A stretch of 64,000 bases of DNA, taken from Sphingomonas sp. Ag1. GTDB taxonomy: Bacteria > Pseudomonadota > Alphaproteobacteria > Sphingomonadales > Sphingomonadaceae. The notes under the pieces are model-generated. The model made no database searches. It was not told the origin of the DNA and worked only from the letters and a program-made list of their open reading frames with translations. This document shows, one piece after another, positions 1-9,569 of the stretch. The position numbers and the translations under genes were made by a program. Numbering within the stretch: the first letter of the stretch is position 1; each line of letters opens with the position of its first letter. The DNA lies in assembly GCF_000980895.1 (NCBI RefSeq), contig NZ_LAZX01000084.1:40004-104003 (forward strand), read 5' to 3'.

Positions 1-2
1 AC

Positions 3-470
3 TCGATTGCGGTGGACGGCCCCGAGGTGCGCTATCCCGGCACGATCGACCTTGATCGGCCCTGGATCAATGCGCCGCCTCCCGACGATCATTTCGGCAC
101 CAAGGGTTTCGGCAAGACCTGGGCGATCCGTGACACAGCGGTCAGAAAGGACGGCGCCGCCTCGCTTCGCACGATTGCCGGCGAGCATGTCGAATTCGCT
201 CTGCTGCAGGCCGCGATCCTGCGCAATTGCAACGTAACCGTGTCGTTCTGGGCGAAGGCGGTGAGCGGCAGCAGCTACGTCAGCGTGTTCACGGCATTGG
301 AAGGGCTGCTCCATCCGCTGACCGCGCAGATCACCGCCACGACCTGGAAACGCTATACGATCAGCTTCCCGCTGACCGCGAAACTGGCGGACACCATTCT
401 CATCCGTTGCGGGGCGACGAGCGGAAGCGCCAACATCCAGCATATCGCGATCGTCGGCCACCGCCTGTGA
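3..470 (+). CDS. 3' part of a gene running in from the left edge; unknown, possibly carbohydrate-binding
   Basis: The frame is open to the left edge and stops at 468-470, so only the C-terminal ~155 residues are seen. A GTG at 12 is not a convincing start because codons upstream remain open. The residues alternate hydrophobic and polar in a way typical of a beta-sandwich (for example NVTVSFWAKA, YVSVFTAL, YTISFPL, IQHIAIVGHRL), which resembles C-terminal carbohydrate-binding modules of secreted or polysaccharide-linked proteins. No catalytic motif is visible. The neighbouring EPS genes fit a surface role, but that is inference. The family cannot be named from this fragment. Confidence 0.6.
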   Translation, partial: SIAVDGPEVRYPGTIDLDRPWINAPPPDDHFGTKGFGKTWAIRDTAVRKDGAASLRTIAGEHVEFALLQAAILRNCNVTVSFWAKAVSGSSYVSVFTALEGLLHPLTAQITATTWKRYTISFPLTAKLADTILIRCGATSGSANIQHIAIVGHRL

Positions 471-545
471 TCGCCTGCGCTGCAGCGGGCATCGATCGCC
501 GCAATCGATCCGGCGGCGACGACCCGTGCCGCGCGCGATTTGTCG

Positions 546-1466
546 TCAGATCGCGCCGGACAGAAGCGCGGCGCGCAGCTGCAACACGGATCGCCGCGTC
601 CGCCTGAACCGTGACGCGTGCCGGATCAGCCACCAATGGTTGCCGGCGCCACCGCGCGCGATGGCATCCAGGACGCGCCGTTCATCGGCATGGCCGGCGA
701 TGACGTGCCGCAGCCAGAGGATATGGTCGCGATACCAACCCGAACGCGTCAGGCGGAATTTGGCGATCACATCGCCCCATCCGCGCCGCGCGCCATATAG
801 ATTGGATGCGTGCTGGCGATACACGATGCCGGAGGCCGGATCGCGGAACCACTTCAGGCCGTGCGAGCGGCAGATGGCATAGACGATCCAGTCGTGCGAC
901 GCGCCCGGGCACAAGGGCGGGGCCTTTGCGATCACCGCGGCCGCCAGCTGCGCGGCCTTGGCGGTCAGCACATAGGTGCATCCGGCCGACGCGCCCTGGA
1001 ACAGATAGTCGAGGTCCGCGTCCGCCCCTTCCTTGTGCAGCATCCAGGCGGCGTTGCGGCCCTGATGATAGGCGATGAGGTCCGACGAATAGCCGTCCAC
1101 GCCATGCCGGGTCATGGCCGCGATCGCATGGGCTAGCTTGTCGGGCATCCACACATCGTCCTGGTCGGCGAAGGCGATGTAGTCGTGTTGCGCCAGATCG
1201 ACGTCGGCCAGCAAGGCAAAGAAGCTGCCGGTTGCCGATCCGGTGCGGATCCCGCGATTGTCGATGGTGGTGATCTGGTGGGGAAAGCGGTCGGCCAGCC
1301 GGGCGACGATGTCGGTGGTCGCATCCTGCGACCCGTCGTCGCGCACATAGACATGCACGTGCACGTCGCGCTGCCACAACAGCGACAGCAGCTGGTCCTC
1401 GCAATGAGCCGCGCCGTTGAAGGTCGCCAGCAACACGCCCACTGTTGGAGTCACGGTACGATCCAC
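546..1466 (-). CDS. Family 2 glycosyltransferase
   Basis: A GT-A fold inverting glycosyltransferase of about 306 residues that would add one sugar to a lipid-linked EPS repeat unit at the inner face of the membrane. The N-terminus carries the GT2 opening PTVGVLLATFNG, then VRDDGSQDAT, and the metal/nucleotide-sugar motif is in FADQDDVW. A later HDWIVYA segment matches the rhamnosyltransferase-like subgroup. The frame stays open up to an ATG at 1580, but the extra 38 residues have no GT2 character. GTG at 1466 is preferred on homology; no strong ribosome-binding site decides it. It is transcribed away from the EPS operon starting at 1975. The transferred sugar cannot be told. Confidence 0.85.
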   Translation of the reverse strand: MDRTVTPTVGVLLATFNGAAHCEDQLLSLLWQRDVHVHVYVRDDGSQDATTDIVARLADRFPHQITTIDNRGIRTGSATGSFFALLADVDLAQHDYIAFADQDDVWMPDKLAHAIAAMTRHGVDGYSSDLIAYHQGRNAAWMLHKEGADADLDYLFQGASAGCTYVLTAKAAQLAAAVIAKAPPLCPGASHDWIVYAICRSHGLKWFRDPASGIVYRQHASNLYGARRGWGDVIAKFRLTRSGWYRDHILWLRHVIAGHADERRVLDAIARGGAGNHWWLIRHASRFRRTRRSVLQLRAALLSGAI

Positions 1467-1974
1467 CAAAACACCGCTCGCTTCATGGTTGCAGACCGCA
1501 GCCGTCCGCTGCGTGTCGTAAAGGCCGCCTGGCGCGGCTGCTCCGCTGCCTGTGCCTGTAACGCGTATCGCAGGGCACACAAGATCGCGGGCGGACGGGA
1601 GATCGGAGCCATTCTGGCGCCGATCTGGACATTTGTCGCATTATGGTTACGGAAGGCGGCCTGCTTTTTGAACGCCAAGCGACCGCTTCCCCACGCGGGG
1701 CAGGGTGGACCATTCACGGGACGGTATTTTCTGTCTGAACCTTCCGAGACGGCCGCCAGGCAGGCGTCAGGCAGATGGACGGGTGTCAGGGCTGTCCCGA
1801 TAACCGCATCGTCCGCACGGGCGTACGCGAGCGGATCGCCGTCATGTCCGGCCGTCGCCACGCAAGGGCAGGGTACGGCTGATTGCCGGGCGGCGTCACC
1901 CATGACAAAGCATGACCGATGGATGAAGCGCGCGCGTGCCGCATCCATGGGTGCCAGTTATCCGGAGTGAATCG
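1467..1974. other. Divergent intergenic region of the EPS locus
   Basis: About 500 bases between the minus-strand glycosyltransferase and the plus-strand EPS operon. Both genes read outward, so the promoters of both should lie here. Open frames cross it on both strands, but none has recognisable protein character. A GGAG at 1964-1967 belongs to the next gene. I could not assign operators or promoter boxes with confidence. Confidence 0.4.
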
Positions 1975-3897
1975 ATGCGTTTGATTGCCGATCCCCTGCT
2001 GGCCCTGCCAAGGGGATCCAAGCGGGTGATGGCCGCAACGATCGACATGGCGTTATGCGCGCTGACGATCTGGATGGCCTATTACCTGCGGCTTGGCTAT
2101 TTCATCTCGCTTGCGGGCCGGCCCAGTGTCGCGGTGGGGCTGTCGATCGCGCTTGCCTTGCCGGCCTTCCACGTCGCGGGCATGTATCGCATGGCGTTTC
2201 GGCGTGCCGGCGCCGAGATGATCCCGGTCGCCGCGCTGGCCTGCGCGGCTTATGGCCTGTGCTATGTGACGATCATCTCGGCCTACGCCTTTGACAACAT
2301 CCCCCGTACGATCGGCATTGTTCAGCCGATCCTGCTGTTTCTGGCAGTGTGCGGCGTGCGCCTCACCGTGGGCTATGTGCTGGGAGGGCGGATGCAGCGG
2401 CGGTTCGACGCCAGGCCGCGTAGCCGCGTCCTGATCTATGGCGCGGGTTCCTCCGGGCGTCAGCTGGCGGTCGCGATTAGCGACAGCCGCGAATCCCACG
2501 TCCTTGGCTTCATCGACGATGATCGCTCAATCCAGGGGACGCGGGTCAATGGCTTGCGCGTCTATGCGCCCAACGATCTTGCCGCCCTGGTGGAAAGCAA
2601 GGGGATCGACGACATCCTGCTCGCTTTGCCTTCCGCCTCACGCCAGAGGCGCAACGAGATCATCCAGGATCTGCGACCCTTGTCGGTGAGCGTGCGTACG
2701 CTGCCCGGGCTGATGGATCTGGCCCACGGCCGGGTCGAGGCAAGCGACCTGCGCGAACTCACCATAGAGGATCTGCTCAGCCGCGATCCGGTCGATCCGG
2801 ACATGAACGTGGTCCGGGGCAAGGTGGCAGGCAAGACGGTGCTTGTCACCGGCGCCGGCGGGTCGATCGGAAGCGAATTGTGCCGGCAAATTCTGGCAGC
2901 CGAGCCGGCGCGGATCTTGCTGCTGGAACAGAGCGAATTCGCGCTCTACGCGATCCACCGCAATCTCGACGAGGTTTCACAGATCGAGATCGTGCCCTTG
3001 CTGGGCTCCGTGACCGATGAATTCCGCGTATCGCAGATCATGCAGGCCTGGCGGCCGGACATCGTCTTCCACGCGGCTGCCTACAAACATGTGCCGCTGG
3101 TTGAGCACAATCCGCTCGAAGGATTGCGCAACAACGTGATCGGCACCCGCCGTGTCGCCGAACTCGCCGTCAAGTTCGGCGTGAAGGACCTGGTTCTTGT
3201 CAGCACCGACAAGGCGGTGCGGCCGACGAACATCATGGGCGCCACCAAGCGGCTGGCCGAGCTGATCCTGCAGGGGTTGGCGGCGGAGGAAACCGGCACG
3301 CGTTTCTCCATGGTCCGGTTCGGCAACGTCCTGGGATCGAGCGGATCGGTGGTGCCGTTGTTCCGCGAACAGATCCGGCAGGGCGGACCGATCACCATCA
3401 CCCACAGTGACATCACACGCTATTTCATGACGATCCCCGAGGCTGCGCAGCTGGTGGTTCAGGCAAGTGCAATGGCATCGGGCGGGGAAGTGTTCGTGCT
3501 CGACATGGGCGAACCCGTGCGGATCGCCGATCTGGCCCGCAACATGATCGAATTGTGCGGTCTGACGGTGCGGTCGGCGGCCAATCCGCTTGGCGACATC
3601 GAGATCGTCACCATCGGCATGCGCCCCGGCGAGAAGCTGTACGAGGAATTGCTGATCGGGAACGATCCGCGGACCACGGCCCATCCCCGCATCATGATGG
3701 CATCCGAACACCATATTCCCTGGGCGACGCTGGAGCCGCAGCTGCGCACGCTGGAGGTGCTGATCGACACGGGGGCGGTTGCGGCAGCGCGGGGCCTGCT
3801 GTGCGAGCTGGTCGAGGAATTCACGCCGGCGAGCGACATCGTCGATCTGGTGTCGTTGCACGTCGCGTCGGACCAGGCGGTCGGCGAACCGCTGTAG
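1975..3897 (+). CDS. Membrane-bound nucleotide-sugar 4,6-dehydratase/epimerase (FlaA1/CapD/WbpM-like)
   Basis: A large short-chain dehydrogenase of about 640 residues that modifies a UDP-sugar (typically UDP-GlcNAc) for polysaccharide synthesis. About four N-terminal membrane helices (to ~residue 120) are followed by a CoA-binding-like Rossmann fold with GAGSSGRQLA and then the catalytic Rossmann domain with TGAGGSIGSELC. The active-site segment reads VSTDKAVRPTNIMGATKR; Met in place of the classical Tyr before xxxK is usual in this large membrane subfamily. ATG at 1975 is chosen because GGAG lies 7 bases upstream, rather than the in-frame ATG at 1936. It heads the plus-strand EPS operon. The exact substrate is unknown. 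Confidence 0.92.
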   Translation: MRLIADPLLALPRGSKRVMAATIDMALCALTIWMAYYLRLGYFISLAGRPSVAVGLSIALALPAFHVAGMYRMAFRRAGAEMIPVAALACAAYGLCYVTIISAYAFDNIPRTIGIVQPILLFLAVCGVRLTVGYVLGGRMQRRFDARPRSRVLIYGAGSSGRQLAVAISDSRESHVLGFIDDDRSIQGTRVNGLRVYAPNDLAALVESKGIDDILLALPSASRQRRNEIIQDLRPLSVSVRTLPGLMDLAHGRVEASDLRELTIEDLLSRDPVDPDMNVVRGKVAGKTVLVTGAGGSIGSELCRQILAAEPARILLLEQSEFALYAIHRNLDEVSQIEIVPLLGSVTDEFRVSQIMQAWRPDIVFHAAAYKHVPLVEHNPLEGLRNNVIGTRRVAELAVKFGVKDLVLVSTDKAVRPTNIMGATKRLAELILQGLAAEETGTRFSMVRFGNVLGSSGSVVPLFREQIRQGGPITITHSDITRYFMTIPEAAQLVVQASAMASGGEVFVLDMGEPVRIADLARNMIELCGLTVRSAANPLGDIEIVTIGMRPGEKLYEELLIGNDPRTTAHPRIMMASEHHIPWATLEPQLRTLEVLIDTGAVAAARGLLCELVEEFTPASDIVDLVSLHVASDQAVGEPL

Positions 3898-3960
3898 CTG
3901 ACAAGGGCATCATGAACGCGACATCATCCCGCCGCCGGCACGCCTAGGTTGACCATTCCC

Positions 3961-5343
3961 ATGCCCAACGCATCATCCGTTCGCCTCCTGCGCAGGCCAA
4001 GCCTGCCCTTTGTTCTGTTTTGCGTGTTTCTGGCCGTTCTGTGGCTGGCGGGCGGGGCAGCCCGCGCCAACGTCTTCGGTCAGGTCGTCGTGCGACTGGC
4101 GGCGGTGGTATCGCTGTTCGTCTTGGTGCTGTTCGGCGATCAACCGGTGATGGCCCGCGCCCGGCCAATCTGGTGGCTGCTGTTTGCGGCCATCGGCCTG
4201 GCGATCATCCAGTTGATCCCCTTGCCGCCGGCGCTGTGGCAGGTGCTGCCGGGGCGTGCGATGTTTGCGGAGGCGACGCTTGGCCATCCGCAACCCTGGC
4301 GTCCTCTGGCGCTTGTGCCGGGCACCGCTATCAATGCGCTTGCATCGCTGCTCGTGCCGCTGGTCACGCTGGCCATGGTGAGCAGCATTCGGCAGGACGA
4401 ACGCGCTTTGCTGCCCGGCGCGATCCTGCTCATGATCGTCGCCGCCAACCTGCTTGGTTTGTTGCAGCTTTCGGGAGCCGGCTTCAATAATCCGCTCATT
4501 AACGACAGCGTCGGCGAAATGAGCGGCATCTTTGCCAACCGCAATCACTTCGCGCTTCTTCTGGCACTGGGCTGCCTGCTGGTGCCGGCTTGGGTGTTCG
4601 CCAGCGGCAACCGTTCGCGCGGGCGGGCGGTGATCGGGCTCGGGCTGGCGCTGCTGTTCCTGCTGACGATCCTGGCGAGCGGCTCGCGCGCGGGGCTGTT
4701 GCTGGGTGCGCTGGCGCTTTGCGGCGGGATGCTGGTGGCGCGGGGCAGCATCAGGCGGGCATTGCGCCGCGCGCCGGCCTGGGCGTTTCCCGCGCTGATC
4801 GCGGCTATTGTCGCGGTGGTCGGCGCGTTCGTGCTGATCAGCGTTGCGGCGGATCGTGCGGTGTCGATCCAGCGGATTTTCGAGATCAGTGCCGGTCAGG
4901 ATATGCGTGGCCGCGCCCTCCCTACCGTATGGGCTATGACGCTTGGCTATTTCCCCGTGGGCACGGGCCTGGGCAGCTTCGATCCCGTGTTCCGCATTCA
5001 CGAGCCGTTGGCACTACTGAAACCCACCTATTTCAACCATGCGCATAACGATCTGCTCGAAATCGTGCTCGATGCCGGCCTGCCGGGACTGTTGTTGTTG
5101 ATGGCTGCTTTGACATGGTGGGGGTGGGCGAGCATCGGGGCTTGGCGGGCCGGAACCGCTGGAACCGAGGTCGCCCTGGCTCGAATCGGCTCCATCATGC
5201 TGTTGTTGATGGTGCTGGCCAGCGCCTTCGACTATCCGGCGCGCACGCCGACGATGATGATGATGATCGTGGTTGCTGCGCTGTGGCTGCATGGGGACCA
5301 GCCGGCCCGACGTAGCCAAGCTTTACCTCGGACCGAGCGCTAA
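3961..5343 (+). CDS. O-antigen ligase/Wzy-type polysaccharide polymerase
   Basis: A polytopic membrane protein of about 460 residues with some ten hydrophobic helices and the Wzy_C/O-antigen-ligase periplasmic loop. Diagnostic pieces are FANRNHFALLLALGCLL, the ASGSRAGLLLG motif, and NHAHNDLLEIVLDAGLPG with the conserved HND region. Such proteins polymerise undecaprenyl-linked repeat units or ligate polymer in the periplasm; the setting (dehydratase before it, OPX and Wzc after it) favours the EPS polymerase. An in-frame TTG at 3949 is possible, but ATG 3961 with AGG about 12 bases upstream is preferred. Sequence alone does not separate polymerase from ligase. Confidence 0.88.
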   Translation: MPNASSVRLLRRPSLPFVLFCVFLAVLWLAGGAARANVFGQVVVRLAAVVSLFVLVLFGDQPVMARARPIWWLLFAAIGLAIIQLIPLPPALWQVLPGRAMFAEATLGHPQPWRPLALVPGTAINALASLLVPLVTLAMVSSIRQDERALLPGAILLMIVAANLLGLLQLSGAGFNNPLINDSVGEMSGIFANRNHFALLLALGCLLVPAWVFASGNRSRGRAVIGLGLALLFLLTILASGSRAGLLLGALALCGGMLVARGSIRRALRRAPAWAFPALIAAIVAVVGAFVLISVAADRAVSIQRIFEISAGQDMRGRALPTVWAMTLGYFPVGTGLGSFDPVFRIHEPLALLKPTYFNHAHNDLLEIVLDAGLPGLLLLMAALTWWGWASIGAWRAGTAGTEVALARIGSIMLLLMVLASAFDYPARTPTMMMMIVVAALWLHGDQPARRSQALPRTER

Positions 5344-5384
5344 CTATGGCCCTGCAGTCCCTAACCTGAAAGCATCGCAGCTGC

Positions 5385-6095
5385 ATGCGTAGAATTTTGT
5401 TCGTCCTGCTGGGCGCTTCGGTCCTGACGGGCTGCGGAGGCCGCCAGCCGCTGGTATCCACGCAGCGGCTGACCGTTGTAGAGAATGACACGAGCTTGCC
5501 TGCTCCCGCGCGAAGCGATCTGATCGCGGGCGACCGACCAGCGCTGATCGGCCCGTTGGACACCATTCAGATCGATGTGTTCAACGTGCCGGACCTAAGC
5601 CGGGAAGTGCAGATTGATGCAAGCGGACGCATCGCGATGCCGCTGGCGGGCACGATTGATGCGCGCGGCAAGACGGCCGGCGAACTGGCCACAGCGATCG
5701 AAGATGCCCTGCGCGTGCGATATGTCCGCAACCCGGAGGTCACTGTCAACATCAAGGGCTCGGTCAGCCAGGTCGTCACGGTCGACGGACAGGTGCTGGA
5801 GCCTGGGCTCTATCCGGTCACCAATCAGATGACGCTGATGCGCGCCATCGCCTCGGCAAAGGGCTTGTCCGAATTTGCACGCCAGGATGATGTGGTCATC
5901 CTGCGGACGGTGGAAGGCCGCAAGATGGCCGGGCTCTACAACATCGGCGCCATCCGGCGCGGCATGTATGACGATCCGGAGATCTATGCCAACGACGTGA
6001 TCGTTGTCGGGGATTCTCCACAACGACGGCGGTTCCGCGATCTGGTATCGGTTGCGCCCATACTTGCAGCTCCGCTTATCGCGGTCCTGCAGTAA
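5385..6095 (+). CDS. Outer-membrane polysaccharide export lipoprotein (OPX, Wza/GumB-like)
   Basis: About 236 residues. The N-terminus is a lipoprotein signal with lipobox VLTGC, so the mature protein is predicted to be anchored in the outer membrane. A Poly_export domain follows (GPLDTIQIDVFNVPDLS, ASGRIAMPLAGTIDARGKTA) and then an SLBB segment (VTVDGQVLEPGLYPV, MTLMRAIASAKGLSEFA). OPX proteins form the exit channel of the Wzx/Wzy export route and work with the Wzc-type copolymerase encoded 30 bases downstream. It is a short OPX with one clear SLBB domain. A second OPX in this window (59479-60288) has no lipobox, so two export routes or two polymers are possible. Confidence 0.93.
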   Translation: MRRILFVLLGASVLTGCGGRQPLVSTQRLTVVENDTSLPAPARSDLIAGDRPALIGPLDTIQIDVFNVPDLSREVQIDASGRIAMPLAGTIDARGKTAGELATAIEDALRVRYVRNPEVTVNIKGSVSQVVTVDGQVLEPGLYPVTNQMTLMRAIASAKGLSEFARQDDVVILRTVEGRKMAGLYNIGAIRRGMYDDPEIYANDVIVVGDSPQRRRFRDLVSVAPILAAPLIAVLQ

Positions 6096-6124
6096 TCGTA
6101 CGCTTTCAAAGGCCTTTTGTAGAC

Positions 6125-8332
6125 ATGAACCTAGCGACAGCCATTGCACCCGGCGGCGCACAGCTGACTGGGGCGGCTTTCAGCAAGCAGCCGGTGCCCG
6201 AGCCTGCGTCGATGCCGATGCTGCGGCAATATCTGCGCATGGTGATGCGGTGGCGGTACGTCATTCTGTCGATCATCGCCGCGTGCATCTTGCTGGGGCT
6301 GATCATCACCTTGTTGATGACGCCCAAATATACGGCAACCGCTTCCATCGAGGTGCTGCGTGAGTCCAGCAAGGTCACCGACATCCAAGGCGTGGAGCGG
6401 GAAGCCAGTCTGGCCGATCAGGAATTCTACCAGACGCAATACGGACTGCTGAAATCCCGTTCGCTGTCGGAGCGGGTGGCGCAGCAGCTGAAGCTGGTCG
6501 ACGACCCCAAGTTCTTCGACCAGTTCGGTGCCGCGGCGGATACACCGGCCTTCAATGTGGTGAACGGTCGCTATCCGGCGGGCGGAAGGCTGGAGCGGCA
6601 ACGAGTGGCGGGCAAGGTGCTGCGCGACAACCTGTCGATCACGCCAACGCGTCTGTCGCGGCTAGTGGACATCTCCTTCACCAGCCCGGATCCGACCTTT
6701 TCCGCGCAGGTGGCGAATGCCTGGGCCGAGAACTTCATCCAGACCAATCTGGAGCGCAAGGTTCAGGCTACGTCCTACGGCCGCAATCTGCTGCAGCGGC
6801 AATTGGCGCAGGCGAAGGAACGGCTCGACGCATCGCAACGGCAGCTGGTGAACTATGCGTCCGCCCAGCAGATCATCAACCTGCCGGCGCAGTCGGGTGA
6901 CGGCAGGGCGACCGCGGAGCGTTCGATCGTCGCAGACGATCTTGCCACGCTCAACGCCGCTCTGTCACAGGCGGTGGCCGAGCGTATCCAGGCTGAGGCG
7001 CGGTTCCGCCAAGCCGGTGCCGCAGGCGCCTCGACCGAGGCGCTCCGCAACACCGCAATCAACAATCTGCGTCAGCGGCGCGCCGAGCTTGCTGCCGATT
7101 ATCAGCGGCTGATGGTGCAGTTCCAGCCCGATTACCCGGCCGCCAAGGCGGTTCAATCGCAGATCGACCAGCTCGACCGTTCCATCGCCCGCGAGGAGGG
7201 GCGCGTGTCCGGTTCGCTCGAAGCCGACTTCCGCGAGGCGCGCGAGCGCGAGCGCGGACTGCAGAACAAGGTTGATGCTTTGAAGATGAGCTATCTCGAT
7301 CTTCGGCGGCGAAGCATCCAGTACAATATCTACCAGCAGGAGGTGGACACTAACCGCGCATTGTATGACGGCCTGCTGCAGCGTTTCAAGGAGATCGGCG
7401 TCGCTGGCGGTGTGGGGATCAACAACATCTCGGTGGTGGACATCGCCGACAGCCCGCAGAAGCCGTCAAGCCCACGTCTGCTCCTGAACCTTCTGCTCTC
7501 ACTGCTGGTGGGCATTGGCCTTGGTGCCGTTACGGCCTTTGCGCTTGAACAGATCGACGAGGCGATCGCCGATCCAGCCGAAGTGGAGCGGCGGCTCGGA
7601 TTGCCATTGCTGGGATCGGTGCCGAAGGTTGACGGCTCGACGCCCAAAGAGGCGCTGCTTGATCGCAAGTCGGACTTGTTCGATGCATACCTTGCAGTTC
7701 AGACGAGCCTGGCCTTCACCACCGAGAACGGCATTCCGCGCACGTTTGCGGTGACGTCCACGCGCCCGGCCGAAGGCAAGTCGACCACTGCGCTGGCGCT
7801 GGCGACCACGCTGTCGCGTGGCCAACGCAAGATCCTGCTGGTCGATGGCGACATGCGCTCGCCATCGATCCACCAGATGGGCGGCGTCGATCATGACCGC
7901 GGATTGAGCAACTTCCTGGCCGGCGACGACGATATTGCCACCATGCTGTTCCCGATGCAGGATCTGGGCTTCATGGCCATGTCGGCGGGGCCGATCCCGC
8001 CGAATGCGGCCGAACTGCTCACCGGCAATCGCCTGGCGGTTCTGGTGGAGCGGCTCCTGGAACAATATGATCATGTCATCATCGATTCGCCGCCGGTGAT
8101 GGGTCTGGCCGACGCGCCGCTGATCGCCAGCCGTGTCGAAGGCGTGATCTATGCGGTGGAATCGCACGGCATCCGGTCGAGCCTGGTGAAGACCGCGCTC
8201 AACCGGCTGGTGAGCGCCAATGCGCGCATCTTTGGCGGCGTGCTGACCAAGTTCGAGGCGCGCAAGGCGCATTACGGCTATGGTTATGAATATGGTTACG
8301 GCTATGGTCGCGAGCGTGACGAAAAGGCCTGA
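6125..8332 (+). CDS. Polysaccharide copolymerase/bacterial tyrosine kinase (Wzc/GumC-like)
   Basis: A 735-residue inner-membrane protein combining a Wzz chain-length domain with a BY-kinase. A first membrane helix is near residues 45-65, a long periplasmic coiled-coil-rich part follows, and a second helix lies near 455-480. The cytoplasmic kinase has Walker A PAEGKSTTALALA (about residue 545), Walker A' LLVDGDMRSPS (~571) and Walker B HVIIDSPPVMGLADAP (~649). The C-terminus is a tyrosine cluster of alternating Tyr and Gly (about residues 716-729), the usual autophosphorylation site. It controls polymer length and export through phosphorylation cycling. The next gene begins inside the codons of this tail. 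Confidence 0.95.
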   Translation: MNLATAIAPGGAQLTGAAFSKQPVPEPASMPMLRQYLRMVMRWRYVILSIIAACILLGLIITLLMTPKYTATASIEVLRESSKVTDIQGVEREASLADQEFYQTQYGLLKSRSLSERVAQQLKLVDDPKFFDQFGAAADTPAFNVVNGRYPAGGRLERQRVAGKVLRDNLSITPTRLSRLVDISFTSPDPTFSAQVANAWAENFIQTNLERKVQATSYGRNLLQRQLAQAKERLDASQRQLVNYASAQQIINLPAQSGDGRATAERSIVADDLATLNAALSQAVAERIQAEARFRQAGAAGASTEALRNTAINNLRQRRAELAADYQRLMVQFQPDYPAAKAVQSQIDQLDRSIAREEGRVSGSLEADFREARERERGLQNKVDALKMSYLDLRRRSIQYNIYQQEVDTNRALYDGLLQRFKEIGVAGGVGINNISVVDIADSPQKPSSPRLLLNLLLSLLVGIGLGAVTAFALEQIDEAIADPAEVERRLGLPLLGSVPKVDGSTPKEALLDRKSDLFDAYLAVQTSLAFTTENGIPRTFAVTSTRPAEGKSTTALALATTLSRGQRKILLVDGDMRSPSIHQMGGVDHDRGLSNFLAGDDDIATMLFPMQDLGFMAMSAGPIPPNAAELLTGNRLAVLVERLLEQYDHVIIDSPPVMGLADAPLIASRVEGVIYAVESHGIRSSLVKTALNRLVSANARIFGGVLTKFEARKAHYGYGYEYGYGYGRERDEKA

Positions 8333-9569
8333 GCGGCCATCCGGGGGCGGCAGCCGACTTGCACGCCGCTTCCGAAAGCAATGGCCGGCCCGCGTGGGGC
8401 TGGCGGCGCTGGTCGCCGTGCTGGGCTATGCCAATGTCAGCTTCACGCTGGCCGAGGCGCTGCGGCGAGATGCCGGACGGGCCTATGCGCTGGCGCCTTA
8501 CGATGGACGCATGACGGCGCGCTGGGCGGGCGTTTTAAGCGGTCCCGAAGCGACCGCATCCGATCGTCTTCGCGGCGACGAGCTGGCACGAAAGGCATTG
8601 CGGCAGGATCCGGTGAATGTTCCCGCTGCCGCGGCACTGGGATTCAACGCGCAGGAACGCGGCGACGCCGCCACGGCCCGCCGCGCCTTCGCCTATGCGG
8701 AGCGGCTGTCGCGCCGGGATCCCATGACGCAATTGTGGGGCATCGAAGAAGCGGTGGCCCGCAACGACATTGGGGATGCCGTTCGCCATTACGACATTGC
8801 GTTGCGTGTCAAACCCGAGCTGGGCGAGGTCCTGTTTCCGGTGCTGGCGGCGGCAAGCGTCGAAGCCCCCGTTCAGGCGCAATTGGTGCGCACGCTTACC
8901 GCCAGGCCGCCGTGGAGCGAGGGCTTTGTCAGTTTTTTGGCCACCCGGGGGACGGACCCGCAGGCCACGGCCGTGCTTCTTCAGCGTCTCGACCGTGCGG
9001 GCGTGAAAGCGCCCAACGCCGCCAAAGCGGCTTTGCTGAATGCCTTGTTCTCCAGCGGCCAGAGCGACCGGGCATGGGCCTATTATGCCACGATCCGCGC
9101 CGGCGTCTCGCGCGATCGGGCGCGCGATCCGGGCTTTACCGGGCAGCCCGACGTGCCGACGTTGTTCGACTGGGTCGTGGTGGGCGACGGCGGGATCGTC
9201 GGCACGATCGGAAAGGGGGGCTTCGACTTTTCCGCACCGGCCAGTGTCGGCGGGCCGATGCTGCAGCAGGTCCAGCTTCTGCCCCCGGGCGATTATCGAT
9301 TGCGCGGACATAGCAGCGATGTCGATCAGCCGGACGGCGCCCTCCCTTATTGGGCGCTGGTGTGCCAAGGCGGAAGGGAATTGGGCCGCGTGACGGTATC
9401 CCGGTCCAGCCAGTCGGAAGGCCGCCATGCGGGCATGCTGCGCGTACCGCAGGACTGCCCGGTCCAGACACTGGTGCTCGTCGCCCGGCCGTCCGACAAT
9501 ATCGCGGGGCTGTCGGGTCGCATCGATCATGCGGCGCTGGAACCGCTTTCGCGCGGAGGACGGACGTGA
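8304..9569 (+). CDS. Membrane-anchored TPR-like protein of the EPS operon
   Basis: About 420 residues of unproven function. After a basic start (KRPERP, RRFRKQWPAR) a single membrane helix (VGLAALVAVLGYANVSF) would anchor it, followed by helical repeats resembling tetratricopeptide units (AAAALGFNAQERGDAATARRAFAYAERLSRRDP) and a C-terminal beta-rich part with two cysteines (WALVCQGG, VPQDCPVQT). It overlaps the tyrosine-tail codons of the kinase gene; in-frame ATGs at 8280, 8286, 8292 and 8304 and a GTG at 8316 are all possible and no ribosome-binding site settles the choice. TPR proteins often assist EPS assembly, so an accessory role is inferred from position. Confidence 0.75.
   Translation: MVASVTKRPERPSGGGSRLARRFRKQWPARVGLAALVAVLGYANVSFTLAEALRRDAGRAYALAPYDGRMTARWAGVLSGPEATASDRLRGDELARKALRQDPVNVPAAAALGFNAQERGDAATARRAFAYAERLSRRDPMTQLWGIEEAVARNDIGDAVRHYDIALRVKPELGEVLFPVLAAASVEAPVQAQLVRTLTARPPWSEGFVSFLATRGTDPQATAVLLQRLDRAGVKAPNAAKAALLNALFSSGQSDRAWAYYATIRAGVSRDRARDPGFTGQPDVPTLFDWVVVGDGGIVGTIGKGGFDFSAPASVGGPMLQQVQLLPPGDYRLRGHSSDVDQPDGALPYWALVCQGGRELGRVTVSRSSQSEGRHAGMLRVPQDCPVQTLVLVARPSDNIAGLSGRIDHAALEPLSRGGRT

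Noticed and set aside
1185..1970. Long plus-strand open frame over the GT2 gene and intergenic region
   Set aside because: It is antisense to a clear GT2 gene and its translation has no domain character.
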